Below, in pieces: positions 9,920 through 18,939 of a stretch of 64,000 bases of DNA (positions are counted from its first letter, which is position 1; every line of letters begins with the position of its first letter). Under the pieces are notes generated by a model. It made no database searches. It had not been told where the DNA came from and was given only the letters and a program-made list of their open reading frames with translations. Position numbers and translations under genes: made by a program. The stretch is from Idiomarina ramblicola (GTDB lineage Bacteria > Pseudomonadota > Gammaproteobacteria > Enterobacterales > Alteromonadaceae), in NCBI RefSeq assembly GCF_003987255.1, contig NZ_PIQC01000001.1:620001-684000 (forward strand). Reading direction: 5' to 3'.

Positions 9920-11107
9920 GTGGATTATCAACTCTCTGATCGCATCAATGCGATTCAACCATCACCGACACTGGCGGTTACTCAAAAAGCCAATGAATTA
10001 CGCCAGCAAGGCAAAGATGTTATTGGTCTGGGGGTCGGCGAACCAGATTTTGATACGCCAGATTTTATCAAAGAAGCCGCTATTCAGGCGATTCGCGATG
10101 GTAAAACAAAGTACACTGCAGTTGATGGCATCGACGAGTTAAAAGATGCTGTGATTAAAAAGCTGGAGCGCGATAATAATCTGAGCTACGAACGCAAAGA
10201 AATTATTGTTTCTGCCGGCGGAAAACACAGCATTTTTAATCTTCTCAGTGCCTGGTTGAACCCCGGCGACGAAGTTATTATTCCGGCACCGTATTGGGTT
10301 TCTTACCCAGATATGACCAAATTGGTTGGCGCAGAGCCCGTTATTGTCAAAGCCGGTATTGACCAGCGCTTTAAGATCACACCAAGGCAGCTGCGCGAAG
10401 TGTTAACCGATAAAACTCGATTAATGTTCATTAATAGTCCGTCTAACCCGGCAGGAACCGCATACACAGCAGACGAACTAAAAGCTCTGGCTGAAGTACT
10501 GCGTGATTATCCCAATGTGCTTATCGCCACCGACGATATGTATGAACACATCCTCTGGAGTGATTCGGCTTTTGCTAACTTCCCTATGGTGGCTCCGGAT
10601 CTTAAAGATCGCACCGTTATTCTTACCGGCGTATCCAAAGCTTACGCTATGACCGGATGGCGCATCGGTTATGCCGCGGGTCCCCAACCTATCATCGCGG
10701 CTATGAAAAAGATGCAGTCGCAAAGTACCTCGAACCCAACCAGCATCAGTCAGTACGCCGCTGCAGCAGCGCTAAACGGAGACCAAAGCTGCATTAATAC
10801 TATGGTAACTGCATTTAAAGAACGCCACGATTACTTAGTCGATGCACTTAATAACATTAACGGTGTTGATTGTGTGCCCGGCGACGGTACCTTTTATGCA
10901 TTTGCTCACGTTGAAGGACTTATGGCAAAGGCAAAGGTCAGCAGCGACGTTGAGCTGTGCGAGAAATTATTAACCGAGGCAAATGTCGCCCTTGTTCCCG
11001 GTTCAGCTTTCGGTACAGACGGCTATTGCCGTTTATCCTTCGCAACCAGCATGGATATATTAAAAGAGGCCGTTAGAAGAATTAAAGACTTCTCAGAAAG
11101 TCTGTAA
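9920..11107 (+). CDS. aspC: Aspartate aminotransferase (class I pyridoxal-phosphate enzyme)
   Basis: The 395-residue product carries the fold-type I aminotransferase signature: SPSNPAG, the DDMYEH segment, and the PLP-lysine motif SKAYAMTGWRIGYAAG. It most resembles the Ib-subgroup aspartate aminotransferases (ASDPDF-type N-terminus, here GVGEPDFDTPDF). It would interconvert aspartate and 2-oxoglutarate with oxaloacetate and glutamate. The GTG at 9920 is chosen over the ATG at 9851 because the family begins near YQLSDRINAIQPSPT and an ACAGGA site lies just upstream. The 23 extra residues of the longer version look non-homologous. It is divergent from the MATE gene. Confidence 0.85.
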   Translation: MDYQLSDRINAIQPSPTLAVTQKANELRQQGKDVIGLGVGEPDFDTPDFIKEAAIQAIRDGKTKYTAVDGIDELKDAVIKKLERDNNLSYERKEIIVSAGGKHSIFNLLSAWLNPGDEVIIPAPYWVSYPDMTKLVGAEPVIVKAGIDQRFKITPRQLREVLTDKTRLMFINSPSNPAGTAYTADELKALAEVLRDYPNVLIATDDMYEHILWSDSAFANFPMVAPDLKDRTVILTGVSKAYAMTGWRIGYAAGPQPIIAAMKKMQSQSTSNPTSISQYAAAAALNGDQSCINTMVTAFKERHDYLVDALNNINGVDCVPGDGTFYAFAHVEGLMAKAKVSSDVELCEKLLTEANVALVPGSAFGTDGYCRLSFATSMDILKEAVRRIKDFSESL

Positions 11108-11113
11108 AACAAA

Positions 11114-11150
11114 GGTTTTGGCGCCATTTTGCTTAATGAGCGCCAAAACC
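11114..11150 (+). terminator. Strong hairpin downstream of aspC
   Basis: GGTTTTGGCGC (11114-11124) pairs perfectly with GCGCCAAAACC (11140-11150). CATT and AATG can extend the stem inside the loop. It begins 7 bp after the aspC stop. A clear T-run is missing, so termination strength is uncertain. Confidence 0.55.
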
Positions 11151-11775
11151 CTATTAATTGAACAGTTATTCCAGCTTAAATCCCAACATTATCACCCAAT
11201 TCTATTTTGATGCTTTTATTACAAATTACTAAAAATCTCTGCTTCATTGTTCCAACCAGATCCTGATCAACCTTGCTGATGTCAAGCTCAATTAAACAAG
11301 TTTACAAGAGATTTTTTGGCGCGTTTTTTAGTCAAATTCACTAAGAAATACACAAGTTGCTGATTCTTCAGCCATTGGTCGGTGAATCGATCATCAATAT
11401 GAACAGTTATTCAGCAAAATAATTTAAGCTATTGTATTAAAAGAGAATTATATTTCCTCGTTACTTTTTAACCAGCCCTGAAATTGCCCTCAAACCCGCA
11501 TCACTCTTACAACTTAACAGAGTTAAACACAAGGTTATCCACAGATTCCGTGGATAAGATCATGTAGCCGTTATCTACTGTGACATTCAGATATCTGTGG
11601 ATAATCAGATCAGTCAAAAACCTAGTACTTATGTTATAACCTGATATTTGACAGTTACTTGACATTATCAACGATAAGGATTAGCTCAAGTTTTTGGGGT
11701 AATGCTATTAAAAAACTAATTTGCCGACTTTTTCGGCAACCGGGGTTTTTTCCGCTAAAAACCTTTACAGAATAG
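11151..11775. other. Long AT-rich intergenic region, no gene seen
   Basis: No coding frame with a credible start and ribosome-binding site was found in about 620 bp. The stretch holds five GATC sites between about 11258 and 11612, a cluster of DnaA boxes at 11535-11604, and a 7-bp hairpin (TTGCCGA 11721-11727 with TCGGCAA 11733-11739) followed by CCGGGG and six T residues. The last element could terminate an unannotated rightward transcript. Confidence 0.5.
11535..11604. promoter_or_regulatory. Cluster of three DnaA boxes
   Basis: TTATCCACA occurs at 11535-11543 on the plus strand, its near match TTATCCACG at 11549-11557 on the minus strand, and a perfect TTATCCACA at 11596-11604 on the minus strand. 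The first two face each other as an inverted repeat. A weaker TTATCTACT lies between at 11571. GATC sites flank the cluster. The arrangement recalls titration or reactivation sites (datA, DARS) in enterobacteria. It is unlikely to be oriC because dnaA, dnaN, mnmG and mioC are not nearby. Function is an inference. Confidence 0.55.
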
Positions 11776-11804
11776 TTGACACCCCTGCTTAGGAGCTTTA
11801 ATAT
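11776..11804 (+). promoter_or_regulatory. Sigma-70 promoter for the tRNA-Asn pair
   Basis: A perfect -35 hexamer TTGACA (11776-11781) and a -10 hexamer TAATAT (11799-11804) are separated by exactly 17 bp. Transcription would begin near 11811, about 14 bp before the first tRNA. Confidence 0.85.
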
Positions 11805-11824
11805 TCGCAGCCGTTGAATGTTGT

Positions 11825-11901
11825 TCCCCAGTAGCTCAGTTGGTTAGAGCGGTGGACTGTTAATCCATGTGTCGTTGGTTCGAATCCAACCTGGGGAGCC
11901 A
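11825..11901 (+). tRNA. tRNA-Asn (GTT)
   Basis: The 77-base gene folds as a standard cloverleaf. The acceptor strands TCCCCAG and CTGGGGA pair, the discriminator is G, and CCA is encoded. The anticodon loop CTGTTAA carries GTT at 11859-11861, and the T-arm contains GGTTCGAATCC. It is identical to the copy 100 bp downstream. Confidence 0.97.
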
Positions 11902-11924
11902 GACAACATCCAACCTAATTCAAT

Positions 11925-12001
11925 TCCCCAGTAGCTCAGTTGGTTAGAGCGGTGGACTGTTAATCCATGTGTCGTTGGTTCGAATCCAACCTGGGGAGCC
12001 A
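11925..12001 (+). tRNA. tRNA-Asn (GTT), second identical copy
   Basis: This gene has the same 77-base sequence, anticodon GTT (11959-11961) and encoded CCA as the first copy. The two are separated by 23 bp and share one promoter, so they are processed from a single transcript that ends at the terminator beginning at 12011. Confidence 0.97.
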
Positions 12002-12010
12002 AATTCAGAA

Positions 12011-12034
12011 AAACCGCCTATACGGCGGTTTTTT
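12011..12034. terminator. Bidirectional rho-independent terminator
   Basis: AAACCGCC (12011-12018) pairs with GGCGGTTT (12024-12031) around a 5-base loop, with T residues following on the plus strand and A residues preceding (T-run on the minus strand). It ends the tRNA-Asn transcript and also the convergent glycosyltransferase gene, whose stop codon lies in the stem-loop. Confidence 0.85.
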
Positions 12035-13049
12035 CGTTTCTGGACCACAGCTCAGCGCTTAGTTCCGCTATCGGTTGCCGAGCTCCGGTCGCTATCCATT
12101 GCGCCAATACCTCTGCTACATTCGGCCAATATAAACGCTGTGACTGTCGTTGCGTTAACCAATTATCCACTGATCCCGTATCAATTCGTTTTAATACCTG
12201 CGCCAACCCCTGCTCATCCAGTATCCGGGCATTCCATTTTTGTTCAAATTGCCCGCTTAATGGTTTTACCGCTAATGCCTTTCCCTGACTCAATGCCTCA
12301 CAGCTGGTTTCGAAACCCGCATTGGATAATACAGCAGATGCCTTATTAAAGTGGCTGGCAAACTCTGAACGAGAAGGTGGATAGCATTCAATATGTCCCA
12401 GAGACTGTCGCTTTACTGCCGGATGAAAAAAAGAAAACTCATAGTTATCCAGCGGCTGAAGTTGCTCAATCACATAACGATGATCTTCAAACGGTAAGTA
12501 CACAACCACTCGTTGCATTAAACCGCCACAGCTATTCTCTTCGTGCCTGACCACAGGAGGAATAGCATTGCCGACAGCAAGCCAATGCATCCCGACTGGA
12601 TCGGAACACGGAGCAAAAGATGATATGAGTTGCTTCTGCCACCAGGACAAACGCTTAAACAACTGGGGTTCCTGATAAGCGTACTGTCGCCCCAGACCAA
12701 TACACCGTACACCCGCTTTCTTCGCCGCCCAGGCCGTAACCGGTTCATAATCGGTAATAACCAAATCATAATCGTTAACGGGTAATCTTTTTACGTCCTG
12801 CCAGAATTGACTCCAGTCATTAGCGAAAAGGGTTTTTCGTCGTTGCAACCGGCCATTTTCAGTAACAAAGGACAAGCCTTCTCGCCACTGGTAATCACCA
12901 AAAACGTCCATATCAAAAAGTCCGCTAACATCACGGCCCGATATCAAATAATCAATATCGATCTCATGTCCCGCCAAGTGTTTTGCCATTGTGTGACAAC
13001 GACTTAAGTGGCCATTACCGGTGCCTTGAATTCCGTAAAGAATCTTCAT
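12018..13049 (-). CDS. MJ1255/VC2487-family glycosyltransferase
   Basis: The product is 343 residues. It begins MKILYGIQGTGNGHLSR, a typical glycine-rich N-terminus of MurG-like GT-B glycosyltransferases, and has a C-terminal donor-site block with LSNAGFETSCEALSQGKA (compare the MurG SGA..E motif). This pattern fits the MJ1255/VC2487 family, whose acceptor is unknown. It overlaps the upstream PAP2 gene by 4 bp, suggesting that a lipid-linked phosphate or sugar is handled by the pair. The location is probably cytoplasmic, membrane-associated. Confidence 0.75.
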   Translation of the reverse strand: MKILYGIQGTGNGHLSRCHTMAKHLAGHEIDIDYLISGRDVSGLFDMDVFGDYQWREGLSFVTENGRLQRRKTLFANDWSQFWQDVKRLPVNDYDLVITDYEPVTAWAAKKAGVRCIGLGRQYAYQEPQLFKRLSWWQKQLISSFAPCSDPVGMHWLAVGNAIPPVVRHEENSCGGLMQRVVVYLPFEDHRYVIEQLQPLDNYEFSFFHPAVKRQSLGHIECYPPSRSEFASHFNKASAVLSNAGFETSCEALSQGKALAVKPLSGQFEQKWNARILDEQGLAQVLKRIDTGSVDNWLTQRQSQRLYWPNVAEVLAQWIATGARQPIAELSAELWSRNEKTAV

Positions 13050-13600
13050 ATTACAACCTCAGAAACGATGACAGCCAGCGCCGCGCCGGCAACAATATCG
13101 CTGGGGTAATGAACACCCACGACAACGCGCGAAGCGCCTATAGCGGCAGCCCAGCCAAAACAGGCCAGTCCCAGACTTGGGTAATATTGATAGGTGATAA
13201 CTGAAAACAAAACCGCAGCCGCGGTGTGACCAGAAGGAAAGCTAAATTGATCACTGGCGACAATCAGTGCCGCTAATGACAAATTTCTCTCACATGGCCG
13301 CTGTCGTCGAAAGCTGTTTTTCAGTATCCAGTAAACCGGAAGTTCAAGTGCGAAAGCATATAAAAGGTGAGCAAAGTAGTCATCGCCGGCGTCGTCTAAA
13401 AACCAAGCCATAATAGCAATGGCGAGATAACCATAACCATCACCGCTGCGTGAGGTTAATAACGCGACCTGTCCGGGGAAATCTTTAGCCCGTAAGCCGG
13501 AGCACAAACAATAACAATAGCGATCAAAACGTTGTAAATAACTGAGCAATACCATGTGGTTTTTAACCCAAGTTGGCTTCAGTTGCGGCCACTTTGCCAA
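13046..13600 (-). CDS. PAP2 superfamily membrane phosphatase
   Basis: The product is about 184 residues with several membrane helices. All three parts of the PAP2 catalytic signature are present: KNSFRRQRP, FPSGHT, and SRVVVGVHYPSD. Such enzymes dephosphorylate lipid phosphates such as phosphatidate or undecaprenyl diphosphate. An internal ATG 15 codons downstream is an alternative start. The stop overlaps the glycosyltransferase start by 4 bp, so the two genes are coupled. The exact substrate cannot be read from the sequence. Confidence 0.85.
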   Translation of the reverse strand: MAKWPQLKPTWVKNHMVLLSYLQRFDRYCYCLCSGLRAKDFPGQVALLTSRSGDGYGYLAIAIMAWFLDDAGDDYFAHLLYAFALELPVYWILKNSFRRQRPCERNLSLAALIVASDQFSFPSGHTAAAVLFSVITYQYYPSLGLACFGWAAAIGASRVVVGVHYPSDIVAGAALAVIVSEVVI

Positions 13601-13683
13601 GCTTTTATGACACTAAATAATCAGTTTCGTGAATAAAATATGACAATGTCTGAATTTTCTCCGAAACCCATGCAAGCTGTCTG

Positions 13684-13712
13684 TTGTTTATGGCGACTAA
13701 AACACCGATAAT
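13684..13712 (+). promoter_or_regulatory. Candidate promoter of the rnf operon
   Basis: TTGTTT (13684-13689) and GATAAT (13707-13712) are separated by 17 bp and lie about 38 bp before the rnfA start, which is itself preceded by GGAAAGG. Confidence 0.5.
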
Positions 13713-13749
13713 GTGCGGTCTTAAATAAACACAGTACCCGGAAAGGTAA

Positions 13750-14331
13750 ATGACCGATTACTTACTGCTACTGATAGGCACCGTGCTGGTTAACAACTTT
13801 GTGTTGGTAAAGTTCCTGGGCTTGTGCCCGTTTATGGGCGTTTCCAGCAAGTTAGACACCGCTATTGGTATGTCCGCTGCCACCACCTTTGTGCTGACAC
13901 TGGCCTCTGTCTGTAGCTATCTGGTCAATCAATACTTATTAGAACCGCTGGACTTAATGTCACTGCAAACGCTCAGCTTTATTCTGGTGATTGCCGTGGT
14001 AGTGCAGTTCACCGAAATGGTAGTGCACAAAACCAGCCCCACGCTGTACCGTTTACTGGGCATTTTCCTGCCGCTTATTACCACCAACTGCGCGGTTTTA
14101 GGCGTCGCTCTGCTGAACGTCAACGAGCAACACAACTTTGTGCAGTCCATTGTTTATGGACTAGGCGCTGCTATTGGCTTTTCGTTGGTACTGATTTTAT
14201 TCTCAGCTCTGCGCGAGCGCTTAGCTGCCACCGATGTACCGGTGGCGTTTAAAGGTTCAGCTATTGCGATGATCACCGCAGGGCTTATGTCTCTTGCCTT
14301 TATGGGCTTTAGCGGATTGGTGAGCGGTTAA
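13750..14331 (+). CDS. rnfA: Electron transport complex subunit RnfA/RsxA
   Basis: The 193-residue protein has six predicted membrane helices and the family's opening [17 protein letters not shown], with a Cys in the first helix. A second conserved Cys lies in [12 protein letters not shown]. In the family these paired cysteines belong to half-membrane helices that bind an Fe-S centre shared with RnfE. RnfA is an inner-membrane subunit of the ion-pumping ferredoxin:NAD+ oxidoreductase (Rsx in E. coli, which also resets SoxR). It starts the six-gene operon and its stop overlaps the rnfB start by one base. Confidence 0.96.
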   Translation: MTDYLLLLIGTVLVNNFVLVKFLGLCPFMGVSSKLDTAIGMSAATTFVLTLASVCSYLVNQYLLEPLDLMSLQTLSFILVIAVVVQFTEMVVHKTSPTLYRLLGIFLPLITTNCAVLGVALLNVNEQHNFVQSIVYGLGAAIGFSLVLILFSALRERLAATDVPVAFKGSAIAMITAGLMSLAFMGFSGLVSG

Positions 14332-14912
14332 TGAGTTTATTCGGAGCAGTTATCGCGCTGGGCGTATTGGCGCTGATATTCGGAGTGATTCTGGGCTTTG
14401 CCGCGGTGAAATTCCGCGTCGAAAGCGATCCTATTGTTGATCAAATTGATGAAATTCTCCCGCAGACACAGTGTGGTCAATGCGGATATCCCGGTTGCCG
14501 TCCCTACGCACAAGCCATAGCCGACGGCGACGACATTAATAAGTGCCCGCCCGGCGGCGAAGCGACCATAAAGCAGTTGGCCGATTTAATGGGCGTAGAA
14601 GCGAAGCCGCTGGATGATGCCCACGGCGAAGAAGACGTTAAAAAAGTCGCGGTTATTCGTGAAGATGAATGTATTGGTTGTACCAAATGTATCCAGGCGT
14701 GCCCGGTCGACGCCATTTTAGGTGCCGCCAAGCAGATGCACACCGTTATTGAACACGAATGTACTGGGTGTGACCTTTGCGTTGAACCCTGCCCGGTAGA
14801 TTGTATTGACATGGTTAAGATAAAAGCAAAACCGGAAACCTGGCAGTGGGATTTGGACACAGTGAAAGAAAACATAAAAGCCAATAGTATTCCGGTGAAG
14901 GTGGTCGAATGA
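14331..14912 (+). CDS. rnfB: Electron transport complex subunit RnfB/RsxB (ferredoxin-like)
   Basis: The 193-residue product has one N-terminal membrane helix. A [4Fe-4S] cluster motif with CGQCGYPGC near residue 50 follows, then two ferredoxin-type clusters ([14 protein letters not shown] and [14 protein letters not shown]). It receives electrons from reduced ferredoxin and passes them into the complex at the cytoplasmic side. The stop overlaps the start of rnfC (ATGA). Confidence 0.96.
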   Translation: MSLFGAVIALGVLALIFGVILGFAAVKFRVESDPIVDQIDEILPQTQCGQCGYPGCRPYAQAIADGDDINKCPPGGEATIKQLADLMGVEAKPLDDAHGEEDVKKVAVIREDECIGCTKCIQACPVDAILGAAKQMHTVIEHECTGCDLCVEPCPVDCIDMVKIKAKPETWQWDLDTVKENIKANSIPVKVVE

Positions 14913-16555
14913 GCGGCTCACAAACAATGAATCGTGACGTTAACACCGCTGTCATTGGCCACTTCCCGGGCGGTGTCCATCCACCAGAGCGCAAACAGCC
15001 GGCCAGCAGCAAGCCGATTCGAAAGCTTGCACTACCGCAAGAGCTGATTTTGCCTGTGCGTCAGCACATAGGCCCCTCCGGTAAGGTGTTGGTTGCCATA
15101 GGCGAGCGTGTTGATAAAGGCCAACGTCTGACTGAAGCCGGGTTAAGTCAGGGGCTACCTTTACATGCCCCAACTTCGGGCATCATTGCCGCTATTGAAG
15201 AACACCCTACTGCCCATGCTTCGGGTCTGCCAGAGCAAGCTATTGTTATCCAGCCTGACGGCGAAGACCGCTGGGGAAACAAACACGCACTGCCCGACTA
15301 CCATGATGTTGAAATTTCACGTTTACTGGAACTGATTCAGGAAGCCGGTATTGCCGGTTTAGGTGGCGCAGGCTTCCCGACGGCACAAAAGCTGGCACAA
15401 CAAAAACCGCTGAAGCATCTTATTATTAACGGCGTTGAGTGCGAACCCTATATTGCTGCCGATGATCGGTTAATGCAGGAGCACGCAGACGACATTATTG
15501 CCGGCACTCGCATTTTGCAATACATCACCCGTTGCGACTCTGTGCTACTGGCTATTGAAGACAATAAACCTGAAGCCATTAAAGCTATCGCAGAAGCCAT
15601 TGGCGATGATCCGCAAATACACCTTAAAGTGGTACCAACCAAGTACCCTTCCGGTGGTGAAAAGCAGCTCATCGAGCTGCTTACCGGCGACCAGGTACCC
15701 AGTGGTAAGTTACCTATGGATATCGGCTTGTTGATGCAAAACGTCGGAACCGCCTATGCGGTCAAACGTGCGATTATTCATGGCGAACCCTTATTGGAAC
15801 GCGTGGTTACGGTAACCGGGGAATCTCTTAAGCAACGTGGAAACGTATGGGCTCTATTAGGCACCCCCATTCAACATTTGTTGGACGAGTCGGGCTTTAC
15901 GCCAGAAAAGAAACAACGCATTATTATGGGTGGCCCAATGATGGGCTTTACCCTGCCCAGTAGCGAAGTGCCGGTCATTAAAACCACGAATTGCATTATG
16001 GCACCGACCGAGCAGGAATTGCCCTCTCCAGGCCCGGAATTGGCCTGTATTCGCTGCGGTGCCTGTGCCGATGTTTGTCCGGCCACATTACAGCCACAGC
16101 AATTACAGTGGCTGGCTAAAGCAAAAGATTACGACGAGCTGGAAAAACACAACTTATTTGACTGCATTGAGTGTGGCGCCTGCGCCTATGTCTGCCCCAG
16201 CGAAATACCGCTGGTGCACTACTATCGTAAAGCGAAAGCAGAAGTGCGTAACATTGCCCGGGAAAAAGCCAAGGCAGAACAGGCTCGCAAACGATTTGAA
16301 GCCCGGCAGGAACGCCTTGAACGGGAGAAGCAAGAACGACTTGAGCGTCACCGCAAAGCGGCTGAAGAACGAAAAAAAATGCAGCAGGAAAAAGCCGACA
16401 AGCCAGAAAGTAAAACCAAAGAAGGTGACGACAAACCCGCCGGTAAGTCAGCCGCCGTTGCAGCGGCCATTGCCCGCGCAAAAGCGAAAAAAGCCGCTCA
16501 AGCCGCTAAAGACAGCCCGGAAGAAGACAACTCAGCCAAAGGAAATGAGTCATGA
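14909..16555 (+). CDS. rnfC: Electron transport complex subunit RnfC/RsxC
   Basis: The 548-residue protein contains the flavin and NADH-binding region ([15 protein letters not shown] and the [15 protein letters not shown] block), an SLBB-like domain, and two [4Fe-4S] motifs ([13 protein letters not shown] and [13 protein letters not shown]). The Lys/Glu/Ala-rich C-terminal tail is present but shorter than in E. coli RsxC (about 740 residues). RnfC is the NADH-side peripheral subunit. The start at 14909 overlaps the rnfB stop; an ATG six codons later is possible. The stop overlaps rnfD by 4 bp. Confidence 0.95.
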   Translation: MSGSQTMNRDVNTAVIGHFPGGVHPPERKQPASSKPIRKLALPQELILPVRQHIGPSGKVLVAIGERVDKGQRLTEAGLSQGLPLHAPTSGIIAAIEEHPTAHASGLPEQAIVIQPDGEDRWGNKHALPDYHDVEISRLLELIQEAGIAGLGGAGFPTAQKLAQQKPLKHLIINGVECEPYIAADDRLMQEHADDIIAGTRILQYITRCDSVLLAIEDNKPEAIKAIAEAIGDDPQIHLKVVPTKYPSGGEKQLIELLTGDQVPSGKLPMDIGLLMQNVGTAYAVKRAIIHGEPLLERVVTVTGESLKQRGNVWALLGTPIQHLLDESGFTPEKKQRIIMGGPMMGFTLPSSEVPVIKTTNCIMAPTEQELPSPGPELACIRCGACADVCPATLQPQQLQWLAKAKDYDELEKHNLFDCIECGACAYVCPSEIPLVHYYRKAKAEVRNIAREKAKAEQARKRFEARQERLEREKQERLERHRKAAEERKKMQQEKADKPESKTKEGDDKPAGKSAAVAAAIARAKAKKAAQAAKDSPEEDNSAKGNES

Positions 16556-17604
16556 GTTTCAGAATTGCACCATCACCACATGGGCACAACCAGCGTACCA
16601 CCAGTGAAATGATGCGATGGGTTTGCTATGCCCTGGTTCCGGGCGTCTTACTGCAAAGTTTTTTCTTTGGTCCCGGCATTTGGTTTCAGATTATTCTTGC
16701 GCTCGGCACAGCCGTTCTGGCTGAAATGGCCTGTACTGTTGCCCGTGACCGCCCGGCGTTTTCAGCCCTGCGTGACAACACGGCGATAGTTACCGCCATT
16801 TTACTGGCCATCAGCATTCCTTCGCTCGCGCCCTGGTGGGTCATTGTTATTGGTACCTTGTTTGCCATTGTGGTGGTTAAGCATGTTTACGGCGGTATGG
16901 GGCAGAACTTATTCAATCCGGCCATGGCAGGTTATGTCCTGTTACTTATCTCCTTCCCCGTGCAAATGACCAATTGGTTACCGGTTTCGACCATTAGCGA
17001 GCACTCGCTCACCTTATGGCAGACGCTGCACACCATAGTATTTGAATACACGCCAGCGGGTTACAGCGTAGAGCAGTTACGCGCCGGTATTGATGGTGTG
17101 ACCATGGCGACACCGCTGGACACCATAAAAACAGAACTGACCCGGGGTTATACCCTAACGGAAATTTATCAGGGGCCAGAATTCAGCTATTTTGCCGGAG
17201 CCGGCTGGCAGTGGATCAATCTGGGCTTTTTAGTTGGCGGTTTACTGTTGATTCAGCAGCGTATTATCAGTTGGCACATCCCGCTTGGTTTTTTGGGGGG
17301 CCTTTGCATCCCCGCTTTTATCGCGCATATTTTTGCGCCCGATTTGATGCCCGGACCTATCGTTCATGCCTTAAGCGGAGCAACCATGTTAGGTGCCTTC
17401 TTTATTGCAACCGACCCGGTATCAGCCGCGACCTCTAACCGTGGGCGAGTTATTTTTGGCTTGCTGATTGGCTTTTTAATCTTTGTCATTCGCAGTTGGG
17501 GTGGTTACCCCGACGCGGTCGCTTTTGCGGTGTTGCTCGCCAATATGTGTGTCCCTCTCATAGACCGTTATACGCGGCCTGTTGTTTACGGCCACGGAGA
17601 CTGA
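16552..17604 (+). CDS. rnfD: Electron transport complex subunit RnfD/RsxD
   Basis: The 350-residue product is a polytopic membrane protein. The segment SGATMLGAFFIATDPVSAAT carries the conserved region where FMN is covalently attached to a threonine in the NqrB/RnfD family. It transfers electrons within the membrane and takes part in ion translocation. It lies between rnfC and rnfG with a 4-bp overlap at the 5' side. Confidence 0.95.
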   Translation: MSFRIAPSPHGHNQRTTSEMMRWVCYALVPGVLLQSFFFGPGIWFQIILALGTAVLAEMACTVARDRPAFSALRDNTAIVTAILLAISIPSLAPWWVIVIGTLFAIVVVKHVYGGMGQNLFNPAMAGYVLLLISFPVQMTNWLPVSTISEHSLTLWQTLHTIVFEYTPAGYSVEQLRAGIDGVTMATPLDTIKTELTRGYTLTEIYQGPEFSYFAGAGWQWINLGFLVGGLLLIQQRIISWHIPLGFLGGLCIPAFIAHIFAPDLMPGPIVHALSGATMLGAFFIATDPVSAATSNRGRVIFGLLIGFLIFVIRSWGGYPDAVAFAVLLANMCVPLIDRYTRPVVYGHGD

Positions 17605-17605
17605 T

Positions 17606-18247
17606 ATGACCTTTAACAGTATGCAAAAAAATGGGTTATTGTTAGCGGCTTTTGCTGTTATTGCTACGTCTTTGGTTATCGGTGTACAACTGCTTACAGA
17701 AGATAAAATTGAGAAACAACAGCAACAACAGGTATTGCGAACCTTAAACCAATTAATCCCGCCAGCCCTGCATGATAACGATTTATATCAGTCATGCCGC
17801 TTGCTGGAAGATCCTGCGCTGGGCACCCGTAAGGCACAGCCCTTATACCGAGCCTGGGTAGACGGAACCCCCACTGCGCTGGCGGCAGAAATTGTGGCCC
17901 CCGATGGCTATTCTGGCGCCATTCATTTACTACTGGCGATTAAACCCAACGGCGAAGTTCTTGGCGTAAGAACTCTACGTCATAAAGAAACCCCCGGGTT
18001 AGGTGACAAAATAGACGTGGAAAAAAGTAACTGGATAAAAAGCTTTGCGGAAAAGCGAATTCGCGGTGAGGACGATACTCGCTGGGCAGTTCAGCGTGAC
18101 GGTGGCATGTTTGATCAGTTTACTGGAGCAACCATCACCCCTCGTGCGGTCATTTCAGCGGTAAAACGAGCCACATTGAAGCTTCAGCAACAAGCCGATG
18201 TGTTATTTAACGCCGACTTGCCTCACTGTCAGGAGGGCCAACAATGA
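17606..18247 (+). CDS. rnfG: Electron transport complex subunit RnfG/RsxG
   Basis: The 213-residue product has an N-terminal membrane helix and a periplasmic FMN-binding domain. The covalent flavin motif is visible as [11 protein letters not shown] near the C-terminus, the Thr being the expected attachment site. The ATG at 17606 is chosen because it directly follows the rnfD stop and has GGAGACTG upstream; the ATG 24 bases earlier lies inside rnfD. The stop overlaps rnfE by 4 bp. Confidence 0.95.
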   Translation: MTFNSMQKNGLLLAAFAVIATSLVIGVQLLTEDKIEKQQQQQVLRTLNQLIPPALHDNDLYQSCRLLEDPALGTRKAQPLYRAWVDGTPTALAAEIVAPDGYSGAIHLLLAIKPNGEVLGVRTLRHKETPGLGDKIDVEKSNWIKSFAEKRIRGEDDTRWAVQRDGGMFDQFTGATITPRAVISAVKRATLKLQQQADVLFNADLPHCQEGQQ

Positions 18248-18924
18248 ACGAATATCAACACTTAACGAAACAAGGTTTGTGGGACAACAACCCGGCATTA
18301 GTGCAGTTATTAGGCTTATGTCCTTTACTGGCGGTTACCGCTTCAGTCACCAATGCCCTGGGGCTGGGCTTAGCGACCTTATTCGTTCTGGTTGGCTCAA
18401 ATATTACGGTGTCCTTAGTACGTCAATTTGTGCCTTCAGAAATTCGTATACCCGTGTTTGTCATGGTTATCGCCACCTTTGTGACCATTATTCAATTGCT
18501 GATGAATGCGTACGTGTTCCAGCTTTATCAGTCGCTGGGCATTTTCATTCCGTTAATTGTTACCAACTGCGCCATTATTGGCCGCGCCGAAGCTTACGCC
18601 TCTAAAAATCCGTGGCAACGCGCCGCCTTCGACGGGCTGGCAATGGGGGTTGGTTTCGCTTTAGTGCTGGTGGTATTGGGTGCAATGCGTGAAATTATCG
18701 GCAACGGTACCCTGTTTGACGGCGCAGAGTTGCTGCTGGGTGAATGGGCTGCCCAGTTACGGATTGAGCTATTTACCGTCAATTACCCTCTCCTGCTGGC
18801 CATACTGCCACCTGGAGCCTTTATCGGTATGGGCTTTATCATTGCCCTTAAAAACAAAATTGACGCCGTACGAAGCGCTCGCGCGGAGAAGAAAACCGTT
18901 ACCCGCGCCCGTGTCACCGCCTAA
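18244..18924 (+). CDS. rnfE: Electron transport complex subunit RnfE/RsxE
   Basis: The 226-residue protein has six predicted membrane helices and is a distant homologue of RnfA, with the conserved [13 protein letters not shown] and [15 protein letters not shown] segments each containing a Cys. It completes the membrane core of the Rnf complex. It is followed 15 bp downstream by nth, as in E. coli. Confidence 0.95.
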   Translation: MNEYQHLTKQGLWDNNPALVQLLGLCPLLAVTASVTNALGLGLATLFVLVGSNITVSLVRQFVPSEIRIPVFVMVIATFVTIIQLLMNAYVFQLYQSLGIFIPLIVTNCAIIGRAEAYASKNPWQRAAFDGLAMGVGFALVLVVLGAMREIIGNGTLFDGAELLLGEWAAQLRIELFTVNYPLLLAILPPGAFIGMGFIIALKNKIDAVRSARAEKKTVTRARVTA

Positions 18925-18939
18925 CAAAAATGACAGACT

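Noticed and set aside
11151-11775. Chromosomal replication origin
   Set aside because: DnaA boxes and GATC sites are present, but none of the usual origin neighbours (dnaA, dnaN, mnmG, mioC) is in the window and the GATC density is lower than in gammaproteobacterial oriC. A secondary DnaA-binding site is more likely.
11969-12349. 126-residue frame on the plus strand
   Set aside because: It begins inside the second tRNA-Asn gene and runs antisense through the glycosyltransferase gene, so it is a shadow frame.
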